A stretch of DNA of 5,152 nucleotides, from the NCBI GenBank assembly GCA_946624065.1, contig CAMORT010000091.1, positions 1 to 5,152 of the forward strand, given 5' to 3'. Both the position numbers and the translations under genes were made by a program. The stretch is from F23-D06 sp002392325 (GTDB taxonomy: Bacteria > Bacteroidota > Bacteroidia > Bacteroidales > WCHB1-69). The notes beneath the pieces are model-generated. The model did not search any database and was not told the origin of the DNA. It saw nothing but the letters and a program-made list of their open reading frames with translations. Positions 1 through 5,152 of the stretch are shown one piece after another; position 1 is the first letter of the stretch, and every line of letters begins with the position of its first letter.

Positions 1-47
1 CAGCCTCCGATACCGTCATCCTGCCCGAACTGGAGAAAGTGGATTAG
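1..47 (+). CDS. 3' end of an unidentified gene (partial)
   Basis: An open frame enters from the left edge and ends at TAG (45-47). The visible C-terminal residues are ASDTVILPELEKVD. This is too short to assign a family. It reads in the same direction as the phosphatidyltransferase that follows and could belong to the same transcript, since no promoter or terminator is seen between them. It could also be a chance open frame, because only 15 codons are available. Confidence 0.5.
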   Translation, partial: ASDTVILPELEKVD

Positions 48-52
48 GAACA

Positions 53-173
53 ATGAATAATCGAGTTCATCCTGTTCGCCATCGACCGGAAGAACCTTCT
101 GGCAATCCTCTTCGCCACGGTCTTTGCCATGTATCATCTGATTTTTTTGGTCGCGAATTTTATAGTCAAATGA
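53..173 (+). pseudogene. possible small hydrophobic membrane peptide, start lost or frameshifted
   Basis: The frame open from 57 to the TGA at 171-173 encodes a strongly hydrophobic stretch that includes LLAILFATVFAMYHLIFLVA, compatible with one membrane helix or a hairpin, and ends in NFIVK. Its stop overlaps the ATG of the phosphatidyltransferase (ATGA, 170-173), the usual sign of translational coupling. No normal start codon lies in this frame before the ATG at 129, which would leave only 14 residues. The ATG at 53 is one base out of frame, so a single-base deletion near 56-61 would join it to this frame and give about 39 residues. It may be a frameshifted small gene, a gene with a rare start, or noncoding. 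A related 15-residue segment is encoded again at 718-762. Confidence 0.35.
113..159 (+). repeat. 47-nt imperfect direct repeat, copy 1
   Basis: Aligned without gaps to 717-763, 38 of 47 bases are identical. The copy lies in the hydrophobic frame just before the phosphatidyltransferase. The translated segments ATVFAMYHLIFLVAN and ATAFAVCHLIFAVVN share 10 of 15 residues, so the similarity is kept at protein level in the same relative frame. Confidence 0.7.
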
Positions 174-667
174 AACACCTCCCAAACTTCATAACAGCCC
201 TCCGGTTCTTGGGCGCTCTCGGTCTCCTCTTTTCCGATGTTGGAGGTGTTGCCTTTTGGCTAATATATTTCGTCTGTGGACTGAGCGATATGGTAGATGG
301 CTTCTTGGCAAGGAAACTCCACTGCGAAAGCAAAACAGGAGCGCTGTTAGATAGTCTTGCAGATTTGGCGTTTGTGGTCTGCTGCTGCATAAAGTTGATC
401 CCTATCTTGGCACTTCCTCATTGGCTTTGGTTCTGGGGCGCGGCAATCGTCGCCATCAAAGTCATCAACCAGATTTCCGCAATAGTGATGTACAAGAAAT
501 GTCGTTTCCCGCACACCATCGCCAACAAAGCGGCTGGTCTTCTGCTTTTCATCGGAGTTCCATTGACCGTGTTTCTGGAATCTGTCGTGCCAATGGTCAT
601 CATAGCCGTTGTCGCGACCTTTGCCGCCGTTCAGGAGGGACATTTCATAAGAACAAGGTCGGTTTGA
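170..667 (+). CDS. CDP-alcohol phosphatidyltransferase family protein
   Basis: Integral membrane enzyme of the CDP-OH-P family (PF01066), which transfers a phosphatidyl or phospho-alcohol group from a CDP-linked donor to an alcohol in phospholipid synthesis. The complete signature DxxDGxxAR-x8-GxxxDxxxD is present: D40, D43, G44, A47, R48, G57, D61 and D65. The four aspartates normally bind the metal ions and do catalysis. The N-terminal PNFITALRF is also typical. Several hydrophobic segments follow, at about 66-83, 86-107, 121-135 and 138-154. At 165 residues it is a little short for PgsA-like enzymes. I chose the ATG at 170 because the ATG at 53 would add 39 polar, proline- and histidine-rich residues unlike the family and would run antiparallel in phase to the hydrophobic upstream frame, whose stop overlaps this ATG. 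The acceptor alcohol (glycerol phosphate, inositol, serine or another) cannot be told from the sequence. Confidence 0.9.
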   Translation: MKHLPNFITALRFLGALGLLFSDVGGVAFWLIYFVCGLSDMVDGFLARKLHCESKTGALLDSLADLAFVVCCCIKLIPILALPHWLWFWGAAIVAIKVINQISAIVMYKKCRFPHTIANKAAGLLLFIGVPLTVFLESVVPMVIIAVVATFAAVQEGHFIRTRSV

Positions 668-716
668 AGTGGACCGGCGGTACGCAAAGACACTGCCGTA
701 GATGCCCCCAGCACAT

Positions 717-763
717 CGCCACGGCCTTTGCTGTGTGTCATCTGATTTTCGCAGTCGTGAATT
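717..763 (+). repeat. 47-nt imperfect direct repeat, copy 2 (remnant of the hydrophobic peptide)
   Basis: This is the second copy of the repeat at 113-159, with 38 of 47 identical bases. It lies 49 nt after the phosphatidyltransferase stop. In the matching frame it encodes ATAFAVCHLIFAVVN followed by TGA (763-765). Upstream of it the frame loses the hydrophobic character seen in copy 1, although a shared GACCGG (84-89 and 672-677) hints that similarity once reached further, with about 16 extra bases here. No gene follows on this strand, so this looks like a decayed copy. Confidence 0.6.
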
Positions 764-796
764 GAATTGTATGACTTGAAAGCAGATTTAACCCTG

Positions 797-1429
797 CTAT
801 TTGCTCATTTCTATTTTATGGCGGATATTTTCTGCCAAAAAGTCAGCTACCTTTTCAATCTGCATGCCGGTAACATTGAAGGTGAAGTCATAGTTACGGG
901 CATCATAACGAGAGGTGTTGGCTACATTTTTCACGAAAGTGTCGCGAGCTTCGTCCACTTTGTCAAGAATCTTGGCGGCTTCGTCAAGGGATAGATTTTG
1001 CTTTTGGGCAATACGGGCAATGCGGGCGTCCCGTTTGGCTCTGATAAGCAAATGCAACGCATTGGGATGGTCCCGGAAAATGTGGAAACCGGCGCGGCCT
1101 ACAATGATGCAATCCTCCTCTTCGGCCAGTTCGCGCAATACACGCGCCTCCGCATAGAAGATGCTCAGCGGAGTAACCTCGGCCTGTCGGTTGGGTGTAT
1201 GAGCGGCTGCACCAAACTGTTTGTAGAAACGACAGAAGTCGCTCCACCAATTGGTCTTCTGAGCCTTCACCCGCTCTATGTTCTCCACCGTCATATCGAA
1301 TTGCTTCGCAATGCAGTCCAACATGGATCGGTCGTACACTTTCATACCGAGTTTTTCTCCCATTAGTCGAGCGATTTCCCCGCCTCCCGAACCGAATTCG
1401 CGGTTGATGGTGATGATATTTCTTTGCAT
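797..1429 (-). CDS. cytidylate kinase-like family protein
   Basis: 210-residue cytosolic protein of the cytidylate kinase-like P-loop family (PF13189 type). The N-terminus ITINREFGSGGGEIARLMGEKLG is the family's nucleotide-binding loop. It is followed by VYDRSML (about 31-37), a helical segment, the core strand CIIVGRAGFHIF (107-118), LHLLIRAKRDARIARI (125-140) and a late RYDARNYDFTFNV (174-186). This order is typical of the family. The loop has no Walker A lysine: GSGGGEIA stands where classical Cmk has GxxGxGK[ST], so CMP kinase activity should not be assumed. The physiological substrate of this family is poorly defined. The gene is convergent with the phosphatidyltransferase and divergent from the thioesterase. 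The ATG at 1429 gives the expected N-terminus. A candidate promoter lies upstream at 1485-1478. Confidence 0.9.
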   Translation of the reverse strand: MQRNIITINREFGSGGGEIARLMGEKLGMKVYDRSMLDCIAKQFDMTVENIERVKAQKTNWWSDFCRFYKQFGAAAHTPNRQAEVTPLSIFYAEARVLRELAEEEDCIIVGRAGFHIFRDHPNALHLLIRAKRDARIARIAQKQNLSLDEAAKILDKVDEARDTFVKNVANTSRYDARNYDFTFNVTGMQIEKVADFLAENIRHKIEMSK

Positions 1430-1477
1430 AATAATATTTTACAAGTTATTGATTCAACTGGAAATATAAACTGGAGG

Positions 1478-1485
1478 CAAAAATA
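1478..1485 (-). promoter_or_regulatory. candidate -7 promoter element (TATTTTTG) of the kinase-like gene
   Basis: Read on the minus strand, 1485 to 1478 is TATTTTTG, matching the Bacteroidota -7 consensus TAnnTTTG exactly. Transcription would start about 4-7 nt downstream, giving a leader of roughly 45 nt before the ATG at 1429. No convincing -33 TTTG is seen; a T-run about 20 nt upstream is the only candidate. Confidence 0.5.
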
Positions 1486-1579
1486 CAACTATTATTTGAA
1501 ATGTGAAAAACATTCGTATTGACCAAACATTTTTTTTACGGCAAACAATAATGCCAATATATTGATAATGGAAAAAGAA

Positions 1580-1587
1580 TATTTTTG
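1580..1587 (+). promoter_or_regulatory. candidate -7 promoter element (TATTTTTG) of the thioesterase gene
   Basis: TATTTTTG matches the TAnnTTTG consensus exactly and sits 18 nt before the ATG at 1606, giving a very short leader of about 12-15 nt. A TTG at 1562-1564 could act as a -33 element, but its 15-nt spacing is short. That TTG is the right end of the 10-nt palindrome CAATATATTG (1555-1564), which could be an operator half-site or chance in AT-rich DNA. Confidence 0.55.
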
Positions 1588-1605
1588 CACCCAAAATATC
1601 CTGCT

Positions 1606-1989
1606 ATGACAGATTATAACAACCTTACCGGTCTCCGCCACAGCGAACAACTTGTGGTGGAGCACAAAGACACCGCCGCGGTCTATGGCTCCGGCGCACT
1701 GGAGGTGTTCGCCACCCCCGCGATGATCGCCCTGATGGAGAAAACCTGCCTGATGGCCGTGTGCGACAAAATCGGCGAAGGCAACACCACCGTCGGCATC
1801 GCCGTCAATATCAAGCACTTGAAAGCCAGTCCCGTGGGCGCGACCATCCGCTGCGAGGCCGAACTCACCGAAGTCGATCGCCGCCGCCTGGTCTTCTCCG
1901 TGAAATGCTTCGAAGGTGAAACACTCGTTGGCGAAGGCATCCACGAACGGTTCGTGGTGGATAGCCAGAAATTCATGGCCAAATGGTAA
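1606..1989 (+). CDS. FlK-type (fluoroacetyl-CoA-thioesterase-like) hotdog thioesterase
   Basis: 127-residue single-domain hotdog-fold protein resembling the FlK family, which hydrolyses acyl-CoA thioesters in the cytosol. Family landmarks are GSGALEVFATPAMIALME (28-45), GNTTVGIAVNIKHLKASPVG (59-78) and the C-terminal strand LVGEGIHERFVV. T37, E45 and H71 have the same spacing (8 and 26 residues) as the catalytic Thr42, Glu50 and His76 of Streptomyces FlK, which supports catalytic competence. FlK itself detoxifies fluoroacetyl-CoA; the many bacterial relatives outside fluoroacetate producers probably act on other acyl-CoAs, so the substrate is unknown. I chose the ATG at 1606 over an in-frame TTG at 1585, because the TTG lies inside the candidate promoter element. 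It is the first gene of the plus-strand run and has its own candidate promoter. Confidence 0.85.
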   Translation: MTDYNNLTGLRHSEQLVVEHKDTAAVYGSGALEVFATPAMIALMEKTCLMAVCDKIGEGNTTVGIAVNIKHLKASPVGATIRCEAELTEVDRRRLVFSVKCFEGETLVGEGIHERFVVDSQKFMAKW

Positions 1990-2009
1990 ACAAAAACACC
2001 TTCAATATT

Positions 2010-2528
2010 ATGGAAAACATCAAAATTTATCATTCTTATGGGAAAAGCCCTATCGTCGCCGCAATTTGTTTTGTTATTGCTGCACTCTGCGAATTAATAG
2101 CCTGGTTCCTGAATTGGGGAAGTATTCGATGGACACCCTTGATAATCGGACTTTTCTGTTTGGGACTCGGACTCTCTTATGTGATTCCGTGGTGGAAAGA
2201 AAAATACAAAAAAATACCGTTTTTGGAAGTAACAGATGACACGGTGGTAATGAACAGCTTGAAAAGTTGGGAAATCCCCTTTTCAGAGGTGGAGGAGTTC
2301 TTCTTCACGGATATCACCAAACAGCTGATCGGAATCCGCTATAAAGAGAATGTTGATGCGCAAAAGTTGGAAAATGCCCATAGTGCTGGAAATGCCGTCC
2401 GCCAAATAAACAAGATGCTCATCGGCGCTCAAGAGGGCATCCCTACCTACCGCTTGTCGATGAAACCCCAGGAACTCCTTGACCTGTTGAATCAACGATT
2501 GGAAGCCTACCGCAACACGCACGCCTGA
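2010..2528 (+). CDS. STM3941-like membrane protein
   Basis: 172-residue protein with two hydrophobic segments near the N-terminus (about 13-35 and 42-62), separated by a short turn, then WWKEKYKK and a soluble domain of about 105 residues (FLEVTDDTVVMNSLKSWEIPFSEV...). This layout, with the opening IYHSYGKSP, resembles what I know as STM3941 family proteins: small inner-membrane proteins with a PH-like cytosolic domain and no established function. Two starts are possible. ATG 1983 overlaps the thioesterase stop by 7 nt and adds MVNKNTFNI. ATG 2010 leaves a 20-nt gap and gives the N-terminus expected for the family, so I prefer it. The gene looks more AT-rich than the thioesterase before it and the transporter further on. 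Family assignment is from memory of the pattern. Confidence 0.7.
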   Translation: MENIKIYHSYGKSPIVAAICFVIAALCELIAWFLNWGSIRWTPLIIGLFCLGLGLSYVIPWWKEKYKKIPFLEVTDDTVVMNSLKSWEIPFSEVEEFFFTDITKQLIGIRYKENVDAQKLENAHSAGNAVRQINKMLIGAQEGIPTYRLSMKPQELLDLLNQRLEAYRNTHA

Positions 2529-2600
2529 AGCGTTCCGTCTTTTATGATGCTGCTGCTGTAAAAATAGTACTTATACCGAGATAAACAATTAACGACACCC

Positions 2601-3353
2601 ATGGATTTCCACATTTACGGCAAACCGAACAATCCAACCCTCCTCCTGCTTCCCGGCTTGGGAGTCTCGCACGAGATTTTCCTTCCGTTGATGGAGCTGT
2701 TGAAGGAGGATTTCCGCATTATAACGGCGGATATTGACGGCTTTCTGCTCGGCAAGCCCTCCCGTTTCACCTCCGTCGATGACCAGGCCGCACAAGCCAT
2801 CCGTTATGTGCAAGAGAACCTCGGCGGGCGGTTGGATGTTGCCTACGGGCTCTCCTTGGGCGGGAAAATCCTCTCGCGAATGCTGGAACGCAACGAAATC
2901 GTCATCAGCCACGCCATTATGGATGCCGCGCCACTGTTGCCACTGCCCAAGTGGACGGTGGGACCGCTTCGCTACTACCAGGCTTTAAATGTCTGGACCT
3001 GCTACCACTGGACCGGATTCTGGCGGTGGCTGTTCCACTCACACTACTTCGATGTGCTGTTGGATGAGGTAAGGAAGGTCTATCCGTCGGGGAAAACCCG
3101 CGCGGTATTAGACGGATACAAATCGGTATATACCAGCAAATTGGAATCTATTCACGGAGCCGACATCCACTACTGGCACGGCACCAAGGAGTCCTTCGTC
3201 GCCAAGCCGCAGGCCAGGCATCTGCTCACGCTCTGTCCGGAAGCGCATGTGGAGGTCTTCCCGAAGATGAACCACGGCCAGTTGTTGGTGGACCACCCGG
3301 AGGAGGTGGCGCGGAGGATTCGGGCGATGATTTCTCCAGAGGTAATTCTTTAG
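2601..3353 (+). CDS. alpha/beta hydrolase
   Basis: 250-residue alpha/beta-hydrolase-fold protein without a signal peptide, so probably cytosolic. Visible landmarks, in order, are the oxyanion-hole strand LLLLPGLGVSHEIF (14-27), FRIITADIDGF (38-48), the nucleophile elbow GLSLGG with S85, a tryptophan- and tyrosine-rich cap region (about 118-160) and NHGQLLVDHPEEV with the catalytic H225. Where most relatives have the acidic Asp after strand 7, this protein has WHGTKESF, so the acid is probably E197. Such proteins are esterases, lipases, thioesterases or C-C bond hydrolases, and the substrate cannot be predicted. The 72-nt gap before it is the longest within the plus-strand run and shows no clear TAnnTTTG promoter. 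It is followed after 21 nt by the methyltransferase. Confidence 0.88.
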   Translation: MDFHIYGKPNNPTLLLLPGLGVSHEIFLPLMELLKEDFRIITADIDGFLLGKPSRFTSVDDQAAQAIRYVQENLGGRLDVAYGLSLGGKILSRMLERNEIVISHAIMDAAPLLPLPKWTVGPLRYYQALNVWTCYHWTGFWRWLFHSHYFDVLLDEVRKVYPSGKTRAVLDGYKSVYTSKLESIHGADIHYWHGTKESFVAKPQARHLLTLCPEAHVEVFPKMNHGQLLVDHPEEVARRIRAMISPEVIL

Positions 3354-3374
3354 GTAATGAAATAAAAAACAGAT

Positions 3375-3872
3375 ATGACGAACAAAATCAAAGAAACTTT
3401 CGGTTACGCACTCGGCTTTGTGCTGTTTGTGGTACTGATTCCTGTGATCATGTGGATCTGCTCCAAGATGCCTTCTTTCAGATGGCCACACCCTTTTTTG
3501 GCAGGCATCTCCATTTTCTGTGTCATCGACGGTCTGTTCCTAAGTATCTGGGCCATCGTCTATATGCGCCGCGTGGGTGACGGCAATCCGATGGATGCCT
3601 TCGGGCACGAGGTTGCCCCGCGCACCAAACACCTGATGACCGACGGCCCCTACCGTCTCAGCCGCAACCCGATGCTGACCGGCATATTCGTCTATCTGAT
3701 AGGCTGTTGCCTCTGGTTGTGGACATGGCAGTCAGTGGTGGTGTTCTTAGTATTCGTAGCCATCATGCTCGTGCAAGTGCGTACGGAAGAAGACCGTCTC
3801 CGCCGCGACTTCGGCGAAGAATACGAAAAGTATTGCAACCAGACAGGACGCTTTTTCCCTAAAATCCGATAA
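3375..3872 (+). CDS. isoprenylcysteine carboxyl methyltransferase (ICMT)/PEMT-like membrane methyltransferase
   Basis: 165-residue integral membrane protein with about four hydrophobic segments (10-30, 42-64, 101-117, 119-136). The C-terminal half has the ICMT/PEMT signature: LMTDGPYRLSRNPMLTGIFVYLIG (88-110), then RTEEDRLRRDFGEEYEKY (136-153) and RFFP. In this family these parts bind S-adenosylmethionine. Eukaryotic ICMT methylates prenylated cysteine, but bacterial members act on other, mostly unknown small molecules or lipids, so the name should not be read as the substrate. The leader is A-rich, with no Shine-Dalgarno sequence. The stop is followed by the transporter start after only 9 nt, which suggests co-transcription. 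Confidence 0.85.
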   Translation: MTNKIKETFGYALGFVLFVVLIPVIMWICSKMPSFRWPHPFLAGISIFCVIDGLFLSIWAIVYMRRVGDGNPMDAFGHEVAPRTKHLMTDGPYRLSRNPMLTGIFVYLIGCCLWLWTWQSVVVFLVFVAIMLVQVRTEEDRLRRDFGEEYEKYCNQTGRFFPKIR

Positions 3873-3881
3873 TAATAGTTG

Positions 3882-4862
3882 ATGTTCATAGGAGAATTGA
3901 TTTCGTTGTTCGTCGCCCTTTCGTGGACCGCCACCGCGCTTTTTGCGGAGGTGGGCTCGAAGCGTATGGGCTCGCTGCCGTTCAATACGATACGGATGAC
4001 GATATCGCTGTGCTTCCTCGTCCTTACTCTCTGGTTGGTGATGGGCGTGCCGTACCCGCGCTATGCCGATGGTGCCACATGGGGCTGGCTGCTGCTCTCC
4101 GGGGTGGTCGGTTACGTCATCGGCGATTACTGCCTGATGCAAGGTTACATCCACATCGGGTCGCGGTTCGGGCAACTCTTCATGACCCTTTCGGCCCCCA
4201 CGGCAGCACTCACGGGACGAATCCTCCTCGGCGAGCAGATGCGCCCGGTTGCCATCCTCGGGATGGTCGTCACGCTGAGCGGTATCGCCCTGTCGATTCT
4301 CTCGAAAAACGATGATTCGGAACATCACGGACTGCGTTTCAAGCTGCCCGCGAAGGGCATCTTCTACGCGGCGATGGCGGGTATCTGTCAAGGTTTCGGA
4401 TTGGTGCTCAGCAAGATGGGTCTCCAGCACTACGACGCGGCGCTCACAGCGCTCAACATTTCCCAAGATGCGGTCTTTGAGGGGGCGTTGCTGCCGTTGC
4501 CGGTCAGCATTTGCGTACCCTTCGCCGCCACTACCATCCGCGCCTACATCGGACTGGCAGGCTTCTTCCTGTCGTTGATGCTGTTCAGCAAGGACGGCTT
4601 GGCGAAACTGCGCAGCGCCGTCCGCGACCGCAAGGCAATGTGGTGCGTGTTCGCCTCCACCATCTTCGGTCCGTTCATCGGGGTCAGCGCGTCGCTATTG
4701 GCCACGATGTACACCTCCGCGGGCATCGCGCAGACCATCTTCGCCCTCACGCCCATCCTCATCATCGCCCCGGCGGCCATCCTCTTCCACCAGAAAGTGA
4801 CGGTCCGCGAGGTCATTGGCGCCGTCATCAGCGTGGTGGGGGTGTGCTTGTTCTTCGTGTAG
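3882..4862 (+). CDS. DMT superfamily transporter with two EamA domains
   Basis: 326-residue, very hydrophobic protein with about ten predicted membrane helices, arranged as two EamA repeats (about 1-140 and 158-326) joined by a polar linker (SKNDDSEHHGLRFKLPAK). Each repeat ends in the characteristic pattern: LLGEQMRPVAILGMVVTLSGI (115-135) and LFHQKVTVREVIGAVISVVGV (301-321). Members export amino acids, nucleotides or other metabolites across the inner membrane, and the substrate here is unknown. I chose ATG 3882 over the TTG immediately before it (3879). The gene lies 9 nt after the methyltransferase stop and is the last of the plus-strand run. By eye it is the most GC-rich gene in the window. 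Confidence 0.9.
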   Translation: MFIGELISLFVALSWTATALFAEVGSKRMGSLPFNTIRMTISLCFLVLTLWLVMGVPYPRYADGATWGWLLLSGVVGYVIGDYCLMQGYIHIGSRFGQLFMTLSAPTAALTGRILLGEQMRPVAILGMVVTLSGIALSILSKNDDSEHHGLRFKLPAKGIFYAAMAGICQGFGLVLSKMGLQHYDAALTALNISQDAVFEGALLPLPVSICVPFAATTIRAYIGLAGFFLSLMLFSKDGLAKLRSAVRDRKAMWCVFASTIFGPFIGVSASLLATMYTSAGIAQTIFALTPILIIAPAAILFHQKVTVREVIGAVISVVGVCLFFV

Positions 4863-4864
4863 TT

Positions 4865-4928
4865 TCCCGCGGACAACACTAATTTGCGAAGAAAAAAAAG
4901 TCTGCGATATTCTGCGAGTTCTGCGGGA
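4865..4928. repeat. intergenic TCTGCG tandem repeat with inverted arms
   Basis: TCTGCG occurs at 4901, 4911 and 4920, with a related TTTGCG at 4883, giving spacings of 18, 10 and 9 nt. The set is bounded by TCCCGC (4865-4870) and its inverse GCGGGA (4923-4928). CGCGGAC (4868-4874) can also pair with GTCTGCG (4900-4906), with one G-U. The region does not code in any frame with a usable start. I recall similar TCTGCG-rich intergenic repeats ending in GCGGGA in other Bacteroidota genomes, but cannot check this here. Confidence 0.6.
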
Positions 4929-4945
4929 TAATTATCAGAAAAAAG

Positions 4946-4953
4946 TACTTTTG
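4946..4953 (+). promoter_or_regulatory. candidate -7 promoter element (TACTTTTG) of the flavodoxin gene
   Basis: TACTTTTG is an exact TAnnTTTG match, 27 nt before the ATG at 4981. The expected leader is about 20 nt and A-rich, typical of Bacteroidota. A TTCTG at 4919-4923, inside the last TCTGCG unit, is the only nearby -33 candidate and is weak. Confidence 0.6.
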
Positions 4954-4980
4954 CATCTCGAATTTCAAAAGAATAATCCT

Positions 4981-5152
4981 ATGAAAAGTCCCAAACTGAT
5001 GCTGCTCCTTGCAGTCGTGACGCTGACCGCCGTCTCCTGCGGTTCCAAGAAAGAAACCCCGAAAGAGGAAGCCCCCAAGATGCTCGTCCTCTACTATTCC
5101 CAGACCGGCAACACCAAGGCCGTGGCACAGGAAATCGCCAACAAGCTCGGTG
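4981..5152 (+). CDS. lipoprotein flavodoxin (partial, 5' end)
   Basis: The first 57 residues are visible before the window ends. A lipoprotein signal peptide comes first: positive start MKSPK, hydrophobic core LMLLLAVVTLTA and cysteine C20 in AVSC, followed by a charged linker GSKKETPKEEAPK. Then MLVLYYSQTGNTKAVAQEIANKLG begins a flavodoxin-like domain. S40-x-TGNT is the FMN phosphate-binding loop, after the first beta strand. The mature protein should be lipid-anchored outside the cytoplasm, at the inner or outer membrane, carry FMN and act in electron transfer or as a small quinone or flavin reductase. It has its own candidate promoter, so it is probably independent of the transporter. The C-terminal part is not in the window. 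Confidence 0.85.
   Translation, partial: MKSPKLMLLLAVVTLTAVSCGSKKETPKEEAPKMLVLYYSQTGNTKAVAQEIANKLG

Noticed and set aside
421..765. A 114-codon plus-strand open frame overlapping the phosphatidyltransferase.
   Set aside because: Most of it is a shadow frame of the enzyme, with composition unlike a real protein; only its last 16 codons or so match the repeat.
781..798. Short inverted repeat AGCAG...CTGCT between the convergent phosphatidyltransferase and kinase-like genes, as a terminator.
   Set aside because: The stem is only 5 bp with an 8-nt loop, it overlaps the kinase stop codon, and no T-run follows on either strand.
1530..1537. An 8-T run as a phase-variable tract.
   Set aside because: It is short, lies about 43 nt upstream of the thioesterase -7 box in AT-rich DNA, and nothing suggests length variation.
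1492..1944. A 150-codon minus-strand open frame opposite the thioesterase.
   Set aside because: It covers the divergent promoter region and the antisense of a well-supported hotdog protein, and its Gly/Asp/His-rich sequence fits no family I know.
2529..2600. A promoter in the 72-nt gap before the alpha/beta hydrolase.
   Set aside because: TACTTATA is the nearest candidate but does not match TAnnTTTG, so I do not call it.
3747..4466. A 239-codon minus-strand open frame opposite the transporter.
   Set aside because: It is the antisense shadow of a GC-rich gene: His-, Arg- and Glu-rich, no recognisable domain, and the plus strand encodes a clear EamA transporter.

Overview
The window looks like chromosomal DNA of a Bacteroidota member, most likely Bacteroidales. 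Genes lack clear Shine-Dalgarno sequences and have A-rich leaders. Three intergenic regions carry the Bacteroidota -7 promoter form TAnnTTTG (twice TATTTTTG, once TACTTTTG). The last gene encodes a lipoprotein-type flavodoxin of a kind common in this phylum. No rRNA, tRNA, CRISPR array, transposase or phage gene is visible.

Layout. Positions 1-47 are the last codons of an unidentified gene. Positions 53-173 hold a short hydrophobic reading frame without a good start, whose stop overlaps (ATGA) the start of a CDP-alcohol phosphatidyltransferase (170-667). A diverged copy of the end of that hydrophobic frame recurs just after the phosphatidyltransferase (717-763), so this gene is bracketed by a 47-nt imperfect direct repeat. 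Next, on the minus strand, is a cytidylate kinase-like protein (797-1429), convergent with the phosphatidyltransferase. A 176-nt divergent promoter region (1430-1605) separates it from a run of five plus-strand genes: an FlK-type acyl-CoA thioesterase, an STM3941-like two-helix membrane protein, an alpha/beta hydrolase, an isoprenylcysteine-carboxyl-methyltransferase-like membrane protein and a DMT/EamA transporter. Spacings in this run are 20, 72, 21 and 9 nt, so it may be one operon or two. After it come a short intergenic region with tandem TCTGCG units and a promoter, then the 5' end of a lipoprotein flavodoxin that runs off the window.

Function. The five-gene run mixes acyl-thioester hydrolysis, an esterase-like hydrolase, a membrane methyltransferase and a metabolite transporter. 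That would fit processing and export of a small acylated or methylated compound, but this is only inference from proximity. Most of the window is ordinary housekeeping or accessory chromosome. The least explained parts are the duplicated hydrophobic peptide around the phosphatidyltransferase and the TCTGCG repeat element; I see no convincing new multi-gene system.
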